Source: Colwellia sp. 39_35_sub15_T18
GTDB lineage: Bacteria; Pseudomonadota; Gammaproteobacteria; Enterobacterales; Alteromonadaceae
Assembly (NCBI GenBank): GCA_002162675.1
Contig: MAAE01000024.1
Span: forward strand, 1-64,000
DNA length: 64,000 nt
Direction of reading: 5' to 3'
A program made the translations under genes and the position numbers. Positions 25,333 to 35,063 of the stretch are shown piece by piece; position 1 is the stretch's first letter; each line of letters starts with the position of its first letter. The notes under the pieces were generated by a model. The model was not told where the DNA came from. It did no database searches and was given only the letters and a program-made list of their open reading frames with translations.

Positions 25333-26355
25333 CTACAAAGAAATAACTTTAACACCAATATCTGAAACAACAATTAGTTTGCCATTAAACCAAACACCTG
25401 CGATAAGTGCTTTGCCATCTTTTTGCATCCGTTGACGATAGCTTAGACCATCATCAACACTCTCAAGTAATGTGCCGTTATTCGCTAATAAAAATATTCT
25501 ATTTTTATTAGCTAAGACAATATCATTGATTAAGGCTGTCGTTTTAGTGGCTCTTTGCTGCCATGGTGTACCATTTTGTAAACTTCTAAAAACATGACCT
25601 CGCAACCCAGCAACTAACAAGTTGCCCTTTTGTGTCCGAGCTATGTCAAAAAACGAGCCTTGATATATTTCATCAAAGGGTTGCCAATTAACACCAAAGT
25701 CATTACTTTTTGCAATTAGCCCTATTTCACCAACCATATAAAGCGTTCGGCCATCAATGGCTAAACGATTAAAGTGCGGTAAAATTGACGAGGCTTCATC
25801 TAAATAAGCTTCTTCATCTTCTTGTTTTAATTCGGCTAAATAATCAACATCATCGGGCAATAAAAATTCATCATGAAATTCATTTTGCCATGTTTTGCCA
25901 CCATCGTTGGTACGAAAAAAAAGGCCATAAGCGCCAATAGCAAGGCCTTCGAGTGGCGATTTAAAGACAATATCAAGCAAGGGTTTTTCAAGTTCAGGTT
26001 TATATTGCTGCACTTGCCATGTTAAGCCCGCATCTTTAGTGTGCAAAATAGTGGCATCATGCCCTACGGCCCAACCTAATTGAGTATTAAAGAAAAAAAC
26101 ACTGGTTAAGGTTGTTTGCACGGGTACATTGGCTTGTTGCCATTCTTGTCCGTCAGTAGACAGTAAAATGTGACCATGCTCACCAACAACAACTAATTTT
26201 TCTTGTCCGATGTGGGTGATATCTAATAATAAAGATTTACTGGCTAGCGGTGCTTTAACAGAAGGAGGTAAAGAGGATACATCAGCAGCAACACTTGTTT
26301 GAACAAGTATGCCCAACAAAGAAAGGCTGCAAAAAAGGGAAGAAATAAAACGCAT
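25333..26355 (-). CDS. Exported YCF48-like beta-propeller protein
   Basis: The product is about 340 residues from MRFISSLFCSLSLLGILVQTSVAAD, a standard signal peptide; longer starts up to 26463 would put unrelated residues and a terminator-like hairpin into the gene. Repeated blades carry the YCF48/BNR pattern, for example GWAVGHDATILHTKDAGLTW and GLAIGAYGLFFRTNDGGKTW. In plastids Ycf48 helps assemble photosystem II, but bacterial paralogues in this gene set have no proven role; a periplasmic scaffold for the RND transporter is an inference. It has its own probable promoter (26386-26415). Confidence 0.85.
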   Translation of the reverse strand: MRFISSLFCSLSLLGILVQTSVAADVSSLPPSVKAPLASKSLLLDITHIGQEKLVVVGEHGHILLSTDGQEWQQANVPVQTTLTSVFFFNTQLGWAVGHDATILHTKDAGLTWQVQQYKPELEKPLLDIVFKSPLEGLAIGAYGLFFRTNDGGKTWQNEFHDEFLLPDDVDYLAELKQEDEEAYLDEASSILPHFNRLAIDGRTLYMVGEIGLIAKSNDFGVNWQPFDEIYQGSFFDIARTQKGNLLVAGLRGHVFRSLQNGTPWQQRATKTTALINDIVLANKNRIFLLANNGTLLESVDDGLSYRQRMQKDGKALIAGVWFNGKLIVVSDIGVKVISL

Positions 26356-26385
26356 GGTAGAAGCTCTTATGACAATTAAAAAAAT

Positions 26386-26415
26386 ATTATATAAAAAACA
26401 AATGTTAACCATCAA
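26386..26415 (-). promoter_or_regulatory. Probable promoter of the YCF48-like/RND gene pair
   Basis: On the minus strand TTGATG (-35, 26410-26415) and TATAAT (-10, 26386-26391) are 18 bp apart. It lies about 30-60 bp before the chosen ATG and just after a strong hairpin, so the pair can be expressed apart from DUF1329. Confidence 0.6.
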
Positions 26416-26443
26416 TATATAAACATATAAATATAATATGATG

Positions 26444-26482
26444 GTAAGTAAAACGGCTGACATAGTCAGCCGTTTTACTTAC
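26444..26482 (-). terminator. Perfect 17-bp hairpin between DUF1329 and YCF48-like genes
   Basis: GTAAGTAAAACGGCTGA and TCAGCCGTTTTACTTAC are exact complements with a 5-base loop. The T run lies inside the stem on the minus strand. It begins 9 bp after the DUF1329 stop and may terminate, attenuate or protect the upstream mRNA. Confidence 0.65.
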
Positions 26483-26490
26483 AAGAAAGG

Positions 26491-27900
26491 TTATCTTCTT
26501 CCTTCTCGTCTAAGTGCTGACGGAGTAAAGTTTTTTTCCTTTAACTCAACCGAAAAGTCATACATCTTAGCTTCGTTGTCTAAGCCCATAGCTATGTAAC
26601 GACGTGATTGAAAATCATGATACACCTCAAGCGTAGACCACTGTGTTGGTACTTCGTAATAATTTATACCGTGCGCCACGGCAACACGATACAATTCGTC
26701 ACGGTTATCATAAATATCGGCAATAGCAACTTGCCAGCTATCTTCATCTATGTAGAAAACCCGCTTTTTATAAGTATGACGAGTATCTGCTTTCAAGTTA
26801 GCTTCGACGACCCAAACTCTATGCTTTTCATAACGCACTAGGTCTGGATTGATATGACCCGGCTGGATAATGTCGTCATATTTCAACTCATCACTATGTA
26901 AACGATAGTCATTATAAGGAATTAACAACTCTTGTTTACCTTTTAGTGTCCAGTTATAACGGTTTGGTGCGCCGTTATACATGTCAAAATCATCCGTTAA
27001 TCGTAAACCATCTGAAGCGCTACCAGGTGCATCGTAAGCGACATTAGGCGCACGACGTACACGGCGTTGACCTGTATTATAAGTCCATGCTTGACGAGGC
27101 GTTTTTATTTGATCCATAGTCTCGTGAACCAATAAAGCAGTACCCGCTAAGCGTGCTGGCTCAGTAACTTTTTGTTTAAATTTAAACAACATGTTAGTTT
27201 TTTCTAGTTCAGCTGGCGTAACGCCCTTAACATTATAAGGAAGCAATAACTGATCATCAAAACCAACATAAGTATAGTTACCTGAAGCAGTTGGCGCTGC
27301 TTGACCACCTTCACGAACGATAGCTTCACCACGATAACGAACAATATGGTTCCAGATAGCTTCTAAGCCATCTTTTGGCACAGGAAAAGGAATACCAACC
27401 GCCGCATTCTTAATACCATTACCACCCTCAACTAATTCAGCACGGGTAGCATTAACTTTTACTGCTTGATAAACGTGTGCAGGGTAAGAGGCACTACGAT
27501 GAGTTTGATAAACATCCATTTTGAATGTTTCAGGATAAGTGGCAAATAATTTCATCTGGCCAGGTGTTAGCAAATCTTTATACTCTGCTACATTTTTGGC
27601 CGTTATTGAATATTGCACCTTATCACTTGGGTAGGGATCAACATGATGCTTACCTACTACATAACCTGCAGGTGCTTTAGTAATACCGCCGGTCCATTCA
27701 GGGATTGAGCCATCTTTATTGGCTGCCTGTACAGCGCCCATCGGTGTTAATTCTTTACCTAATTTGTCTGCTTCATCAGCAGAGATTTTTGCATTAACCA
27801 CCGTTGAAGCAAGGGCAACAGATACCGCTAATGTTAACAAGCTACTTTTATTCAAAGTACCTTTTTTGTCGGTATAAGTTTTAAAGGTTTGGGGTTTCAT
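26491..27900 (-). CDS. DUF1329 exported protein (LolB/VioE-like fold family)
   Basis: The 469-residue protein has an N-terminal signal peptide (about 17-38, ending VVNAKI). It contains the DUF1329 core with GSIPEWTGG, TYPETFKMDVYQTHRSASYP, GQRRVRRAPNVAYDAPG and HRVWVVEANLKADTRHTYKKRVFY. The family is periplasmic or outer-membrane associated. It is regularly paired with DUF1302, as here with 15 bp between the two genes. The fold is thought to bind lipid, but no activity is proven. It is probably the periplasmic partner in hydrophobic compound transport with the RND protein. Confidence 0.92.
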   Translation of the reverse strand: MKPQTFKTYTDKKGTLNKSSLLTLAVSVALASTVVNAKISADEADKLGKELTPMGAVQAANKDGSIPEWTGGITKAPAGYVVGKHHVDPYPSDKVQYSITAKNVAEYKDLLTPGQMKLFATYPETFKMDVYQTHRSASYPAHVYQAVKVNATRAELVEGGNGIKNAAVGIPFPVPKDGLEAIWNHIVRYRGEAIVREGGQAAPTASGNYTYVGFDDQLLLPYNVKGVTPAELEKTNMLFKFKQKVTEPARLAGTALLVHETMDQIKTPRQAWTYNTGQRRVRRAPNVAYDAPGSASDGLRLTDDFDMYNGAPNRYNWTLKGKQELLIPYNDYRLHSDELKYDDIIQPGHINPDLVRYEKHRVWVVEANLKADTRHTYKKRVFYIDEDSWQVAIADIYDNRDELYRVAVAHGINYYEVPTQWSTLEVYHDFQSRRYIAMGLDNEAKMYDFSVELKEKNFTPSALRREGRR

Positions 27901-27915
27901 AAGTGTTGCCTTTTC

Positions 27916-29979
27916 TTAAATTGAATAACTAATGCTAAGAGATACATAATCACGATCTTCAATCTGGTTAGTCGTACCAACGCCATCAAAGAAACTGTTA
28001 TAATTTATATCTGCTTTCCAGCTGCTTTGATAATCGAAGCTCAAACCAAGTGCTACAGATTTTCTATCTTCAACAAACAAGAATAATGGATCAGGCGTAA
28101 TACCTTCGACATCATGAGAAAATACTATTTTTGGCGACATGTTTACGCCAGCAAAAACATTTGAGTAATCAAGTTTAGCAATGATTTTATAACCCCAAGC
28201 AAAATCGGTTGGGAACGGGTTAGTTTCAATACCATCTTGAACAGGCTGTTCTAAACCAGGTGCCGCTGCAATACCGCCACTTCTAGCTGTACCTGGGCCA
28301 TTTAAACGTAGTACGCTTTCATCTGGCATATCATTAATGTTAATACCGCCAATTTCAATTAACCCTGTTAGTTGACTCGCGCCGAAGCTCGGGCCAAATA
28401 AATGCGTTAACGTTACTTGCGCTTGCACTGTATCAGATAAAATAAACCCATTTGCCGTTTCACCCGGACCATAAGGCAAACCTGTAGCAGGGTCATTTAG
28501 CTGAGAAATATTATTAAAATCAGGTCGAATACCCGCATTTGCTAACTGTTGTGGCATAGCGGCAAAAAGTAACTCTACATCATCAATTTGTAACGGCTCA
28601 TCTTTGCGGTAACTAATTTCACCCGCAACAGCTGTAGTACCTAACGTAGTGTTAAAACTTAACGCATACATTTGAATGTCTTCAGGGTATTGCAGTTTAA
28701 CTTGAGAGAAAGTAGAAAGGTCGTATAGGTTTTCTTCTGTGATCTCAGTTGTTGCTAACGTGGCAAGGTCTCCGCCGATTGATGCGTTACCATAATTAGC
28801 AGTTTGCCCTGCAAATATTGGTCTACGACTATGATAATTTACATAATAAAGACTAAATTCAGTTTCATTAAGTTCAGGTAAATACCAAGACAAACGTAAA
28901 CCGTATTGGCCGCCATCGTCAGGCTCTAATTCTGCTGATTTACCTGGCGATCTTAAGGTGACTTTAGTTGCATAAGCTAAGTAAGCGAGTGTTGCACTAG
29001 CATCGCCCGCACGTACCATTCCACCCACTTGGTTTAAGCCAGCGATTAAGGTATTAACATCCATATCAGGATTGCCAGAGAAACCAAGTTGTACATTGTT
29101 ATTATTACCGCCGTCACCTGCAAAGTCATTGGTAGAAAAATAACTACCCGGTGGTGGTAATACCGTTTTTTCCCAAGAATATTGATAAAATGCTTCTACG
29201 TTGAAGTTTTCGGTGATGCCTAAAGATCCCCAAACAGCGCCAAACGGAATAAAAGCTTCTTTTAATTCTGCACCTGGTGCTCTTAAACGTGCGATATCAA
29301 CGGGGTTAATTTCACTAATACCGTGACCAATTAATGTACTTTCACCCCAGCTGATCACCTGTTGACCAACTCGGATTGAAACAGGCATATCGCCTAAGTC
29401 AAAATTACCATAAACGTAAGCATCAAGTAGACGTACATCTGAACACACCTGTTTTTTAGCTTCGCTATCGTCACAAGGATCGTTAGCCAAACCACTAAGT
29501 TGGTTATTCCAGTCTCTGTCGCTATCCATCATTGCAAAGTCATAATAGTACATGCCACGTACGAAAACGCCCATACCATCATAATGAATATCTAACTCAT
29601 GAGTACCTTTAAGGATCTGAGAGAACGCCTCTCCTGCATCATAGTTTAAGTTACCATTATCACCATTAGTTGAATAATTACCTGCCCCTTGCCATATAGT
29701 GGCACTACTTGGGTTAGGATTTCCTGCAGTATGGTAATTACTAAAATCAAAACCATTATTTAAATTGTTGGCTTTGGCAACATTATCATCCCAGTTGCGA
29801 TTTTCAGTTCGCCAGCTAGAACCGGCACTAAAAGTAGAGTCGAAGCTAACTTCGACATCACCAAATTCCCACCTTGCGGCTTGAGAACTTAGCGTTGTTG
29901 TTAACAAAGTCATGGAAAGTGCAGCGGCAACTCCTATTGAGATAGGTTTTTTGTTAAAACTGCGCGGGCTATTTTTCAT
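27916..29979 (-). CDS. DUF1302 outer-membrane protein
   Basis: The product is 687 residues from MKNSPRSFNKKPISIGVAAALSM. GGGGAGAATACC before this ATG gives a strong ribosome-binding site, and a cleavable signal ends at SSQAARWEFGD. The mature protein has beta-barrel character (SWRTENRNWDD, SFNTTLGTTAVAGEISYRKDEP, C-terminal YVSLSISYSI), fitting an outer-membrane channel or receptor. DUF1302 proteins are known next to DUF1329 in lipid- and steroid-degrading Gram-negative bacteria. First gene of the set; two FadR-like sites lie upstream. Confidence 0.92.
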   Translation of the reverse strand: MKNSPRSFNKKPISIGVAAALSMTLLTTTLSSQAARWEFGDVEVSFDSTFSAGSSWRTENRNWDDNVAKANNLNNGFDFSNYHTAGNPNPSSATIWQGAGNYSTNGDNGNLNYDAGEAFSQILKGTHELDIHYDGMGVFVRGMYYYDFAMMDSDRDWNNQLSGLANDPCDDSEAKKQVCSDVRLLDAYVYGNFDLGDMPVSIRVGQQVISWGESTLIGHGISEINPVDIARLRAPGAELKEAFIPFGAVWGSLGITENFNVEAFYQYSWEKTVLPPPGSYFSTNDFAGDGGNNNNVQLGFSGNPDMDVNTLIAGLNQVGGMVRAGDASATLAYLAYATKVTLRSPGKSAELEPDDGGQYGLRLSWYLPELNETEFSLYYVNYHSRRPIFAGQTANYGNASIGGDLATLATTEITEENLYDLSTFSQVKLQYPEDIQMYALSFNTTLGTTAVAGEISYRKDEPLQIDDVELLFAAMPQQLANAGIRPDFNNISQLNDPATGLPYGPGETANGFILSDTVQAQVTLTHLFGPSFGASQLTGLIEIGGININDMPDESVLRLNGPGTARSGGIAAAPGLEQPVQDGIETNPFPTDFAWGYKIIAKLDYSNVFAGVNMSPKIVFSHDVEGITPDPLFLFVEDRKSVALGLSFDYQSSWKADINYNSFFDGVGTTNQIEDRDYVSLSISYSI

Positions 29980-30115
29980 TGGTATTCTCCCCAGAAGCGA
30001 ATCAAGACACATTAAGTGTATGGTTATTATTTAGCTTATAACTTATGGCTTAAAATCGTTATTATTTTTTATGTATTTCTCTACAGATGTAGATTAAACA
30101 ATAATTGCATCATTT

Positions 30116-30132
30116 AACTGGTCTGGCAAGTC
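30116..30132. promoter_or_regulatory. FadR-like operator 1 upstream of DUF1302
   Basis: AACTGGTCTGGCAAGTC agrees with the known FadR consensus (AnCTGGTCnGACCAGnT) at most positions; the left half is perfect. It lies about 140 bp before the DUF1302 ATG. Confidence 0.45.
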
Positions 30133-30306
30133 AAAAAACAATAGTTAATCTGCTGTATTTTAATGGCTTGCCTTTAATATAAACCATTAAATTTATCCTT
30201 GTTTAAAACTAGCGTTTAAAACCAAAAAAAGCAAAATAAGTTTAATTGCACTAAGTTAATGAAATAACGCTTGTTTAACAAAATAATAATAATAGAATAT
30301 TGCTTA

Positions 30307-30323
30307 AGATGGTCTGACCACTG
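30307..30323. promoter_or_regulatory. FadR-like operator 2 upstream of DUF1302
   Basis: AGATGGTCTGACCACTG contains the palindrome TGGTCTGACCA, the core of the FadR consensus. It lies about 330 bp before DUF1302 and 40 bp after the DUF2835 stop. Confidence 0.5.
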
Positions 30324-30363
30324 TTTAAAGCTATTACTCTAACAAGGTTTTTATCTGAAAGAA

Positions 30364-30579
30364 TTATTTAACTTCAGTCAATGATAAAAATTTATTATTT
30401 TCAGTATGCAAACAAAAATAGCCGTTAATTCCATCGCTTTTCAAGTAAGATCGTATATGCATTGCGGGAAACTGTAAGCGCAAGCCTTGATTACTGGTTA
30501 CCACAATAGTTTGCGCTTTACCTTGGTAATAAGGTAAAAACTCCTTTGTGGTCATTTTTAGGGAAAAATAATATTTCAT
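30364..30579 (-). CDS. DUF2835 family protein
   Basis: The 71-residue protein begins MKYYFSLKMTTKEFLPYYQG and has the family core TIVVTSNQGLRLQFPAMHIRSYL with C-terminal FCLHTENNKFLSL. DUF2835 proteins are small, found beside pepN in Shewanella and relatives, and have no assigned role. It lies 80 bp downstream of pepN on the same strand. Confidence 0.8.
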   Translation of the reverse strand: MKYYFSLKMTTKEFLPYYQGKAQTIVVTSNQGLRLQFPAMHIRSYLKSDGINGYFCLHTENNKFLSLTEVK

Positions 30580-30659
30580 GCGGCGATAAAACCATAAATT
30601 AAAAGTAACAGGCGCGATTCAAATCCCGCCTGTTTGATTGTGCAGGTAATTAAGGCTTA

Positions 30660-33266
30660 CTAAGCTAAAGCGGCGGTTAATTTTTCTTGTAAGTCTTTAC
30701 TGAGGTTAGGTAACGCTTGCAGTTTTAGTAATTCTGCTTTCATTAGCAGCTGATTAGCTTTAGCAAAACTTTTAAATTGAATTAAAGGGGTTAATAATCG
30801 CGATGCTACTTGTGGATTAATATCATTTAACTTAGCAATATTTTGCGCTAAAAATTGATAGCCCTGCCCCGTCTCACAGTGGAAATAAGCGGGATTATTC
30901 ATCGCAAAAGCACCTAATAAAGCACGAGCTCTATTGGGATTTTTCAAGCTGAAATGTGAATGGTTTTCAAGCTCGCTGAGTTGTTCAAAAATAGCGGCAC
31001 TATTTTGGCTAGCCCCTAAAGCAAACCATTTATCCATAACCAGAGGTGTTTCCAGCCATTGCTGCTCAAATTGTTTCATTTGATCCGTAAAGCAAACTAA
31101 GTTGTTTTTTGCACTGCAATTTAACGCGGCAAGGGAGTCTGTCATATTATCAGCGCAATCAAACTGTTCAATAACGAGCTCTTCATGTTGGGTTAATGAA
31201 GATAAATAAAACAAACAAATGTTTTTCAAAGCACGATTGGCCGTTAGTTCAGCTGCTGGTAGGTTATTGCCTACTAACAAGGCTTTACAGCTCTCAAACT
31301 TATTAATAAGCTGTTGTTCTAACCCTTGCGCTATAAATAATGTTAAAGATTTAATGGCATTGACCAAAGCAATAGGAGCAACTTGCTCTATTAAATCGGC
31401 CGCTTCATCAAAACTTGGCAAAGCTAATTGCTCAGCCATAAAAGCAGGATCATCATTGGCAGATAAAATATCAGCAAAACAAGTCAATAACTGCTTAGGT
31501 AAAATAGAATCAGGCGTCTCTGTTAACAGTTGAATAGTTGACATTAAAAACTTTTGTCCGGCATCCCAGCGACAAAAGCTATTGTTTGCTTTGGCTATAA
31601 TCGTTAACAAGCTGTCATTGTCTTGCGCAAAGTTTACTTTTACTGGCGCGGTAAAATCAGCAAGTAAAGCTAGGGTAGGTTTGTTGGCAAAGCTTGAAAA
31701 CTGCCAGCTTTGACTATCTTGCGTCAACTCCAACAGATGTGATTGGCTTTGTTGGTTATCATCACTGCAAATTAACTCTATCTTAATAGGAATATGTAAA
31801 GCTTGCGGCGATGTTTGCTTCAAGGTCACGGGTAATCGTTGTGCTAAGGTTAAATGATAAATACCTGTTGCTTCATCAAAACTTTCTAACACTCTAACTG
31901 AAGGTGTTCCCGATTGGCTATACCATAATTTAAATTGCGTTAAATCTTTTCCTGAGGCATCACTCATGGCATTGACAAAATCATCACAAGTAACGGCCAT
32001 GCCATCAAAGCGTTTAAAATATAAATCCATACCCGCTCTAAAGCCATCTTTTCCTAACAAGGTATGTAGCATGCGAATAACTTCTGAGCCTTTTTCATAG
32101 ACAGTTAAGGTATAAAAATTATTCATCTCTAATACTTTTTCAGGTCGAATAGGATGTGCCATTGGCCCGGCATCTTCAGCAAACTGTTGTGAACGTAATA
32201 CTCTAACATTTTGAATACGAGTAACCGCGCTTGAATGCATGTCGGCGCTAAATTGCTGATCGCGAAAAACGGTTAAACCTTCTTTTAAACTGAGTTGAAA
32301 CCAATCTCGACAGGTAACCCTATTTCCGGTCCAGTTATGAAAATATTCATGAGCAATAACCGCTTCAATATTGAAATAATCAGTATCAGTAGCCGAGGTT
32401 TTATCCGCCAGAACATACTTGCTATTAAAAACATTTAAGCCTTTATTTTCCATTGCGCCCATATTAAAAAAATCTACCGCAACAATCATGTAAATATCAA
32501 GATCGTATTCTAAGTTAAAGGTTTGCTCATCCCATGCCATTGATTTTTTCAATGAGGCCATAGCATGCTCAGCTTTACTTAAATTACCTTGGTCGACAAA
32601 AATTTCCAAAGCGACTTCTCGACCTGAACTTGTGGTATAGCTGTCAGCGAGTAGATCAAACTTGCCTGCAACTAAGGCAAATAAGTAACACGGTTTTGGA
32701 AAAGGGTCATGCCAAGTGACGAAATGCTGATTATTGGCTAAATCACCTTGAGCAATTTTGTTACCGTTTGATAATAAATATGGATACTGGCTTTTATCGC
32801 CAATGACTTTAGTGGTAAAGGTGGCCATAACATCAGGCCTATCAAGATAGTAACTTATGCGGCGAAAGCCTTCTGCTTCACACTGTGTACAAAAAGCATC
32901 TCCTGACTTAAACAAGCCTTCTAACGAGGTATTATCAACGGGATTGATTTCGGTCACAATCGTCAATTTAAAGTTTGTCTCAACCGTTTTCAAAGACAAA
33001 TTATTGGCCGATAGTTGATAGTGTTCAGCGGTAAGTTGCTGATCATTTATAGCCACTGAAATAAGGTTAAGCTGCTCACCATCTAAAACAAGCACTGCTG
33101 AGCTATTTTTATCACTAGCTTCGTGACTGTTTTCTTGACGCAAAACCGTCATTTCATTAATAACTTGCGTCGAGGTGTCATTTAATTGCACGGTGAGATT
33201 AACAGTTTCAATAGTAAAAGTTGCCGGGCTGTAATCAGCTAGAAAACGAGAAGTAGATTGAGTCAT
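30660..33266 (-). CDS. pepN: Aminopeptidase N, M1 family zinc enzyme
   Basis: The 868-residue cytoplasmic exopeptidase removes N-terminal residues from peptides. Substrate motif GAMEN is at residues 270-274 and the zinc site HEYFH is at 306-310 with the downstream Glu in LKEGLTVFRD. The C-terminal alpha-solenoid completes the family length. I chose MTQSTSRFLADYS at 33266 (GTGGAAC upstream); an earlier frame extension of 13 residues is possible but unlike the family. It is followed by DUF2835. Confidence 0.95.
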   Translation of the reverse strand: MTQSTSRFLADYSPATFTIETVNLTVQLNDTSTQVINEMTVLRQENSHEASDKNSSAVLVLDGEQLNLISVAINDQQLTAEHYQLSANNLSLKTVETNFKLTIVTEINPVDNTSLEGLFKSGDAFCTQCEAEGFRRISYYLDRPDVMATFTTKVIGDKSQYPYLLSNGNKIAQGDLANNQHFVTWHDPFPKPCYLFALVAGKFDLLADSYTTSSGREVALEIFVDQGNLSKAEHAMASLKKSMAWDEQTFNLEYDLDIYMIVAVDFFNMGAMENKGLNVFNSKYVLADKTSATDTDYFNIEAVIAHEYFHNWTGNRVTCRDWFQLSLKEGLTVFRDQQFSADMHSSAVTRIQNVRVLRSQQFAEDAGPMAHPIRPEKVLEMNNFYTLTVYEKGSEVIRMLHTLLGKDGFRAGMDLYFKRFDGMAVTCDDFVNAMSDASGKDLTQFKLWYSQSGTPSVRVLESFDEATGIYHLTLAQRLPVTLKQTSPQALHIPIKIELICSDDNQQSQSHLLELTQDSQSWQFSSFANKPTLALLADFTAPVKVNFAQDNDSLLTIIAKANNSFCRWDAGQKFLMSTIQLLTETPDSILPKQLLTCFADILSANDDPAFMAEQLALPSFDEAADLIEQVAPIALVNAIKSLTLFIAQGLEQQLINKFESCKALLVGNNLPAAELTANRALKNICLFYLSSLTQHEELVIEQFDCADNMTDSLAALNCSAKNNLVCFTDQMKQFEQQWLETPLVMDKWFALGASQNSAAIFEQLSELENHSHFSLKNPNRARALLGAFAMNNPAYFHCETGQGYQFLAQNIAKLNDINPQVASRLLTPLIQFKSFAKANQLLMKAELLKLQALPNLSKDLQEKLTAALA

Positions 33267-33348
33267 AAATGTTCCACATTTAAAAGGAGAAGTGCCTGCA
33301 AACAAGCAGGCATAATTTAATTAATAATGTAATTAAGTGTGTAAATAA

Positions 33349-34824
33349 TTAAGCTTTATTAGCAAGCTTCTTGATATTAAAGCCGATAAATCCATAAACT
33401 ACGGCTAGTATAGGGTTCATTAAATTAAAAAAGCTATAAAAAATATAATCTAAAGGGTTTACCAATAAGACGCTGTACATGTAGGCACCACAAGTATTCC
33501 AAGGAATAAGCGGTGACGTTATAGTACCGGAGTCTTCTAATGTACGGCTTAATACTAAAGGATGTAAGCCGCGTCGCTGATACTCTTCTTTATACATACG
33601 TCCCGGCATAACAATAGCCATATATTGGTCGGCAGTAATTAAGTTGGTACCTATACAAGTAGCTACCGTGCTAGCAATTAAACTTCCAGTCGATTTTGCT
33701 GCAGATAAAATAGCGCTAACAAACTTACGTAACATGCCTAAATGCTCTAGTACCGCACCAAAACTTAAGGCACACATAATAAGCCACACAGTATTTAACA
33801 TTTTAGCCATGCCACCACCGCTTAAGAGTTTATCAAGTTCACTATTGCCTGTCTCTATGCTTACACCATCAAAAAAAGCCGTCCATACCACCTTAATGTT
33901 GGCAGTTAACATATCAGTATTTTCACCGGCTAATTTTAAGATTAATTCTTGTTGAAACAACACCGCCCATAAGCCGCCAATTAGAGCGCCAATGGCTACT
34001 GCGGGGAATGCCGGTACTTTCTTTATGGCTAATGTTAGTAGAACCAATAGCGGTACAAGATTAAGCCAACTGATATTAAAATGCTCTGCTAATTGGTTAC
34101 TTAAATCAGCAATTGCCGTTGTACTAGCAACATTTTCTTCCGCGAAACCAAGAAATAAGAATAATACTAATGCCGTTGAGATAGATGGCACCGTTGTCCA
34201 AAACATATAGCGAATATGTGAAAAAAGCTCACTGCCCGCTACCGCTGGCGCTAAGTTTGTCGTTTCAGATAAAGGTGATATTTTATCACCGAAATAGGCT
34301 CCTGAAATAACGGCACCGGCAGTGATTGCTGGGTCTAAATTTAGCCCTTGTGCAATACCAATTAACGCAACACCAATAGTTGCCGCTGTTGTCCAAGAGC
34401 TGCCAATACTCAAGGCAACAATACCGCAAATAACACAGGCCGCGGCATAGAACCAACTGGGATCTAAGATTTGCAAACCATAATAAATCATTGTGGGTAC
34501 CGTACCTGACAGTAACCAAGTGCCAATTAACGAGCCCACCGCCAATAAAATTAAAATAGCGCCAAGAGACAAGGTTATACCGCTAACAATAGCCTTTTCA
34601 ATATCATGCCAAACATGGCCATTTTTAAGACCAATAACAATAGCAATGCCCATAGCAACAAGTAAACCGATTTGATTAGGGCCATAAGAGGAGTCATTGC
34701 CAAAATAAAACACGGCCACCGCTAAAAAAGCGATGAGGCAGATCACGGGAATAAAAGCATCTAACATGCTTGGCGCTTTTATCGTTTTTACCGATTCAAT
34801 TTCTGAGGGTGCTTGCTTTGACAT
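33349..34824 (-). CDS. nhaC: Na+/H+ antiporter, NhaC family
   Basis: The 491-residue inner-membrane protein has about 11-12 transmembrane helices. Motifs of the NhaC family are visible: GSLIGTWLLSGTVPTMIYYG, SIGSSWTTAATIGVALIGIA and SGAYFGDKISPLSETTNLAP. NhaC exports Na+ in exchange for H+, fitting a marine lifestyle; some relatives exchange malate and lactate. It is a single gene, 83 bp upstream of pepN. Confidence 0.9.
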   Translation of the reverse strand: MSKQAPSEIESVKTIKAPSMLDAFIPVICLIAFLAVAVFYFGNDSSYGPNQIGLLVAMGIAIVIGLKNGHVWHDIEKAIVSGITLSLGAILILLAVGSLIGTWLLSGTVPTMIYYGLQILDPSWFYAAACVICGIVALSIGSSWTTAATIGVALIGIAQGLNLDPAITAGAVISGAYFGDKISPLSETTNLAPAVAGSELFSHIRYMFWTTVPSISTALVLFLFLGFAEENVASTTAIADLSNQLAEHFNISWLNLVPLLVLLTLAIKKVPAFPAVAIGALIGGLWAVLFQQELILKLAGENTDMLTANIKVVWTAFFDGVSIETGNSELDKLLSGGGMAKMLNTVWLIMCALSFGAVLEHLGMLRKFVSAILSAAKSTGSLIASTVATCIGTNLITADQYMAIVMPGRMYKEEYQRRGLHPLVLSRTLEDSGTITSPLIPWNTCGAYMYSVLLVNPLDYIFYSFFNLMNPILAVVYGFIGFNIKKLANKA

Positions 34825-34871
34825 AATATAAAGTTAACCTTGTTATCGTTATTATCGTTAGTTTTATTAGT

Positions 34872-34922
34872 ACTATTCACCACCGAGTCGCGATGCTCCA
34901 CTAAGCGCTCTCTATGGTAATA
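34872..34922 (+). repeat. Dispersed intergenic repeat, copy B (short, diverged)
   Basis: ACTATTCACCACCGAGTCGCGATGC then GCGCTCTCTATGGTAA. It matches both ends of copies A and D but lacks their middle (GGCTCTTCGAG ... GAGACTTTG). Confidence 0.65.
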
Positions 34923-35024
34923 ATCTTAAGCTAAGTAAATACATTTTATTTAGCCTACATATTTATTCAATTTTTAATAATTATTCTTTTATTTTAAATA
35001 AAAATATTAAACTCTAGATATGAG

Positions 35025-35049
35025 AAAGCCGCCTTGTAGGCGGCTTTTT
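35025..35049 (-). terminator. Hairpin terminator downstream of prc
   Basis: AAAGCCGCC and GGCGGCTTT form a 9-bp stem with loop TTGTA. The T run (TTTTT) follows on the plus strand; on the minus strand only a short T run follows. It is placed 15 bp after the prc stop, so it most likely serves prc. Confidence 0.65.
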
Positions 35050-35063
35050 AATTTAAAAATAAA

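Larger units (their letters stand above)
29980..30363. other. 384-bp intergenic region upstream of DUF1302
   Basis: It has no gene. It is AT-rich, with the two FadR-like sites (30116-30132 and 30307-30323) as the only clear signals. It presumably contains the promoter of the DUF1302 operon; I could not choose one promoter among several AT-rich candidates. Confidence 0.5.
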
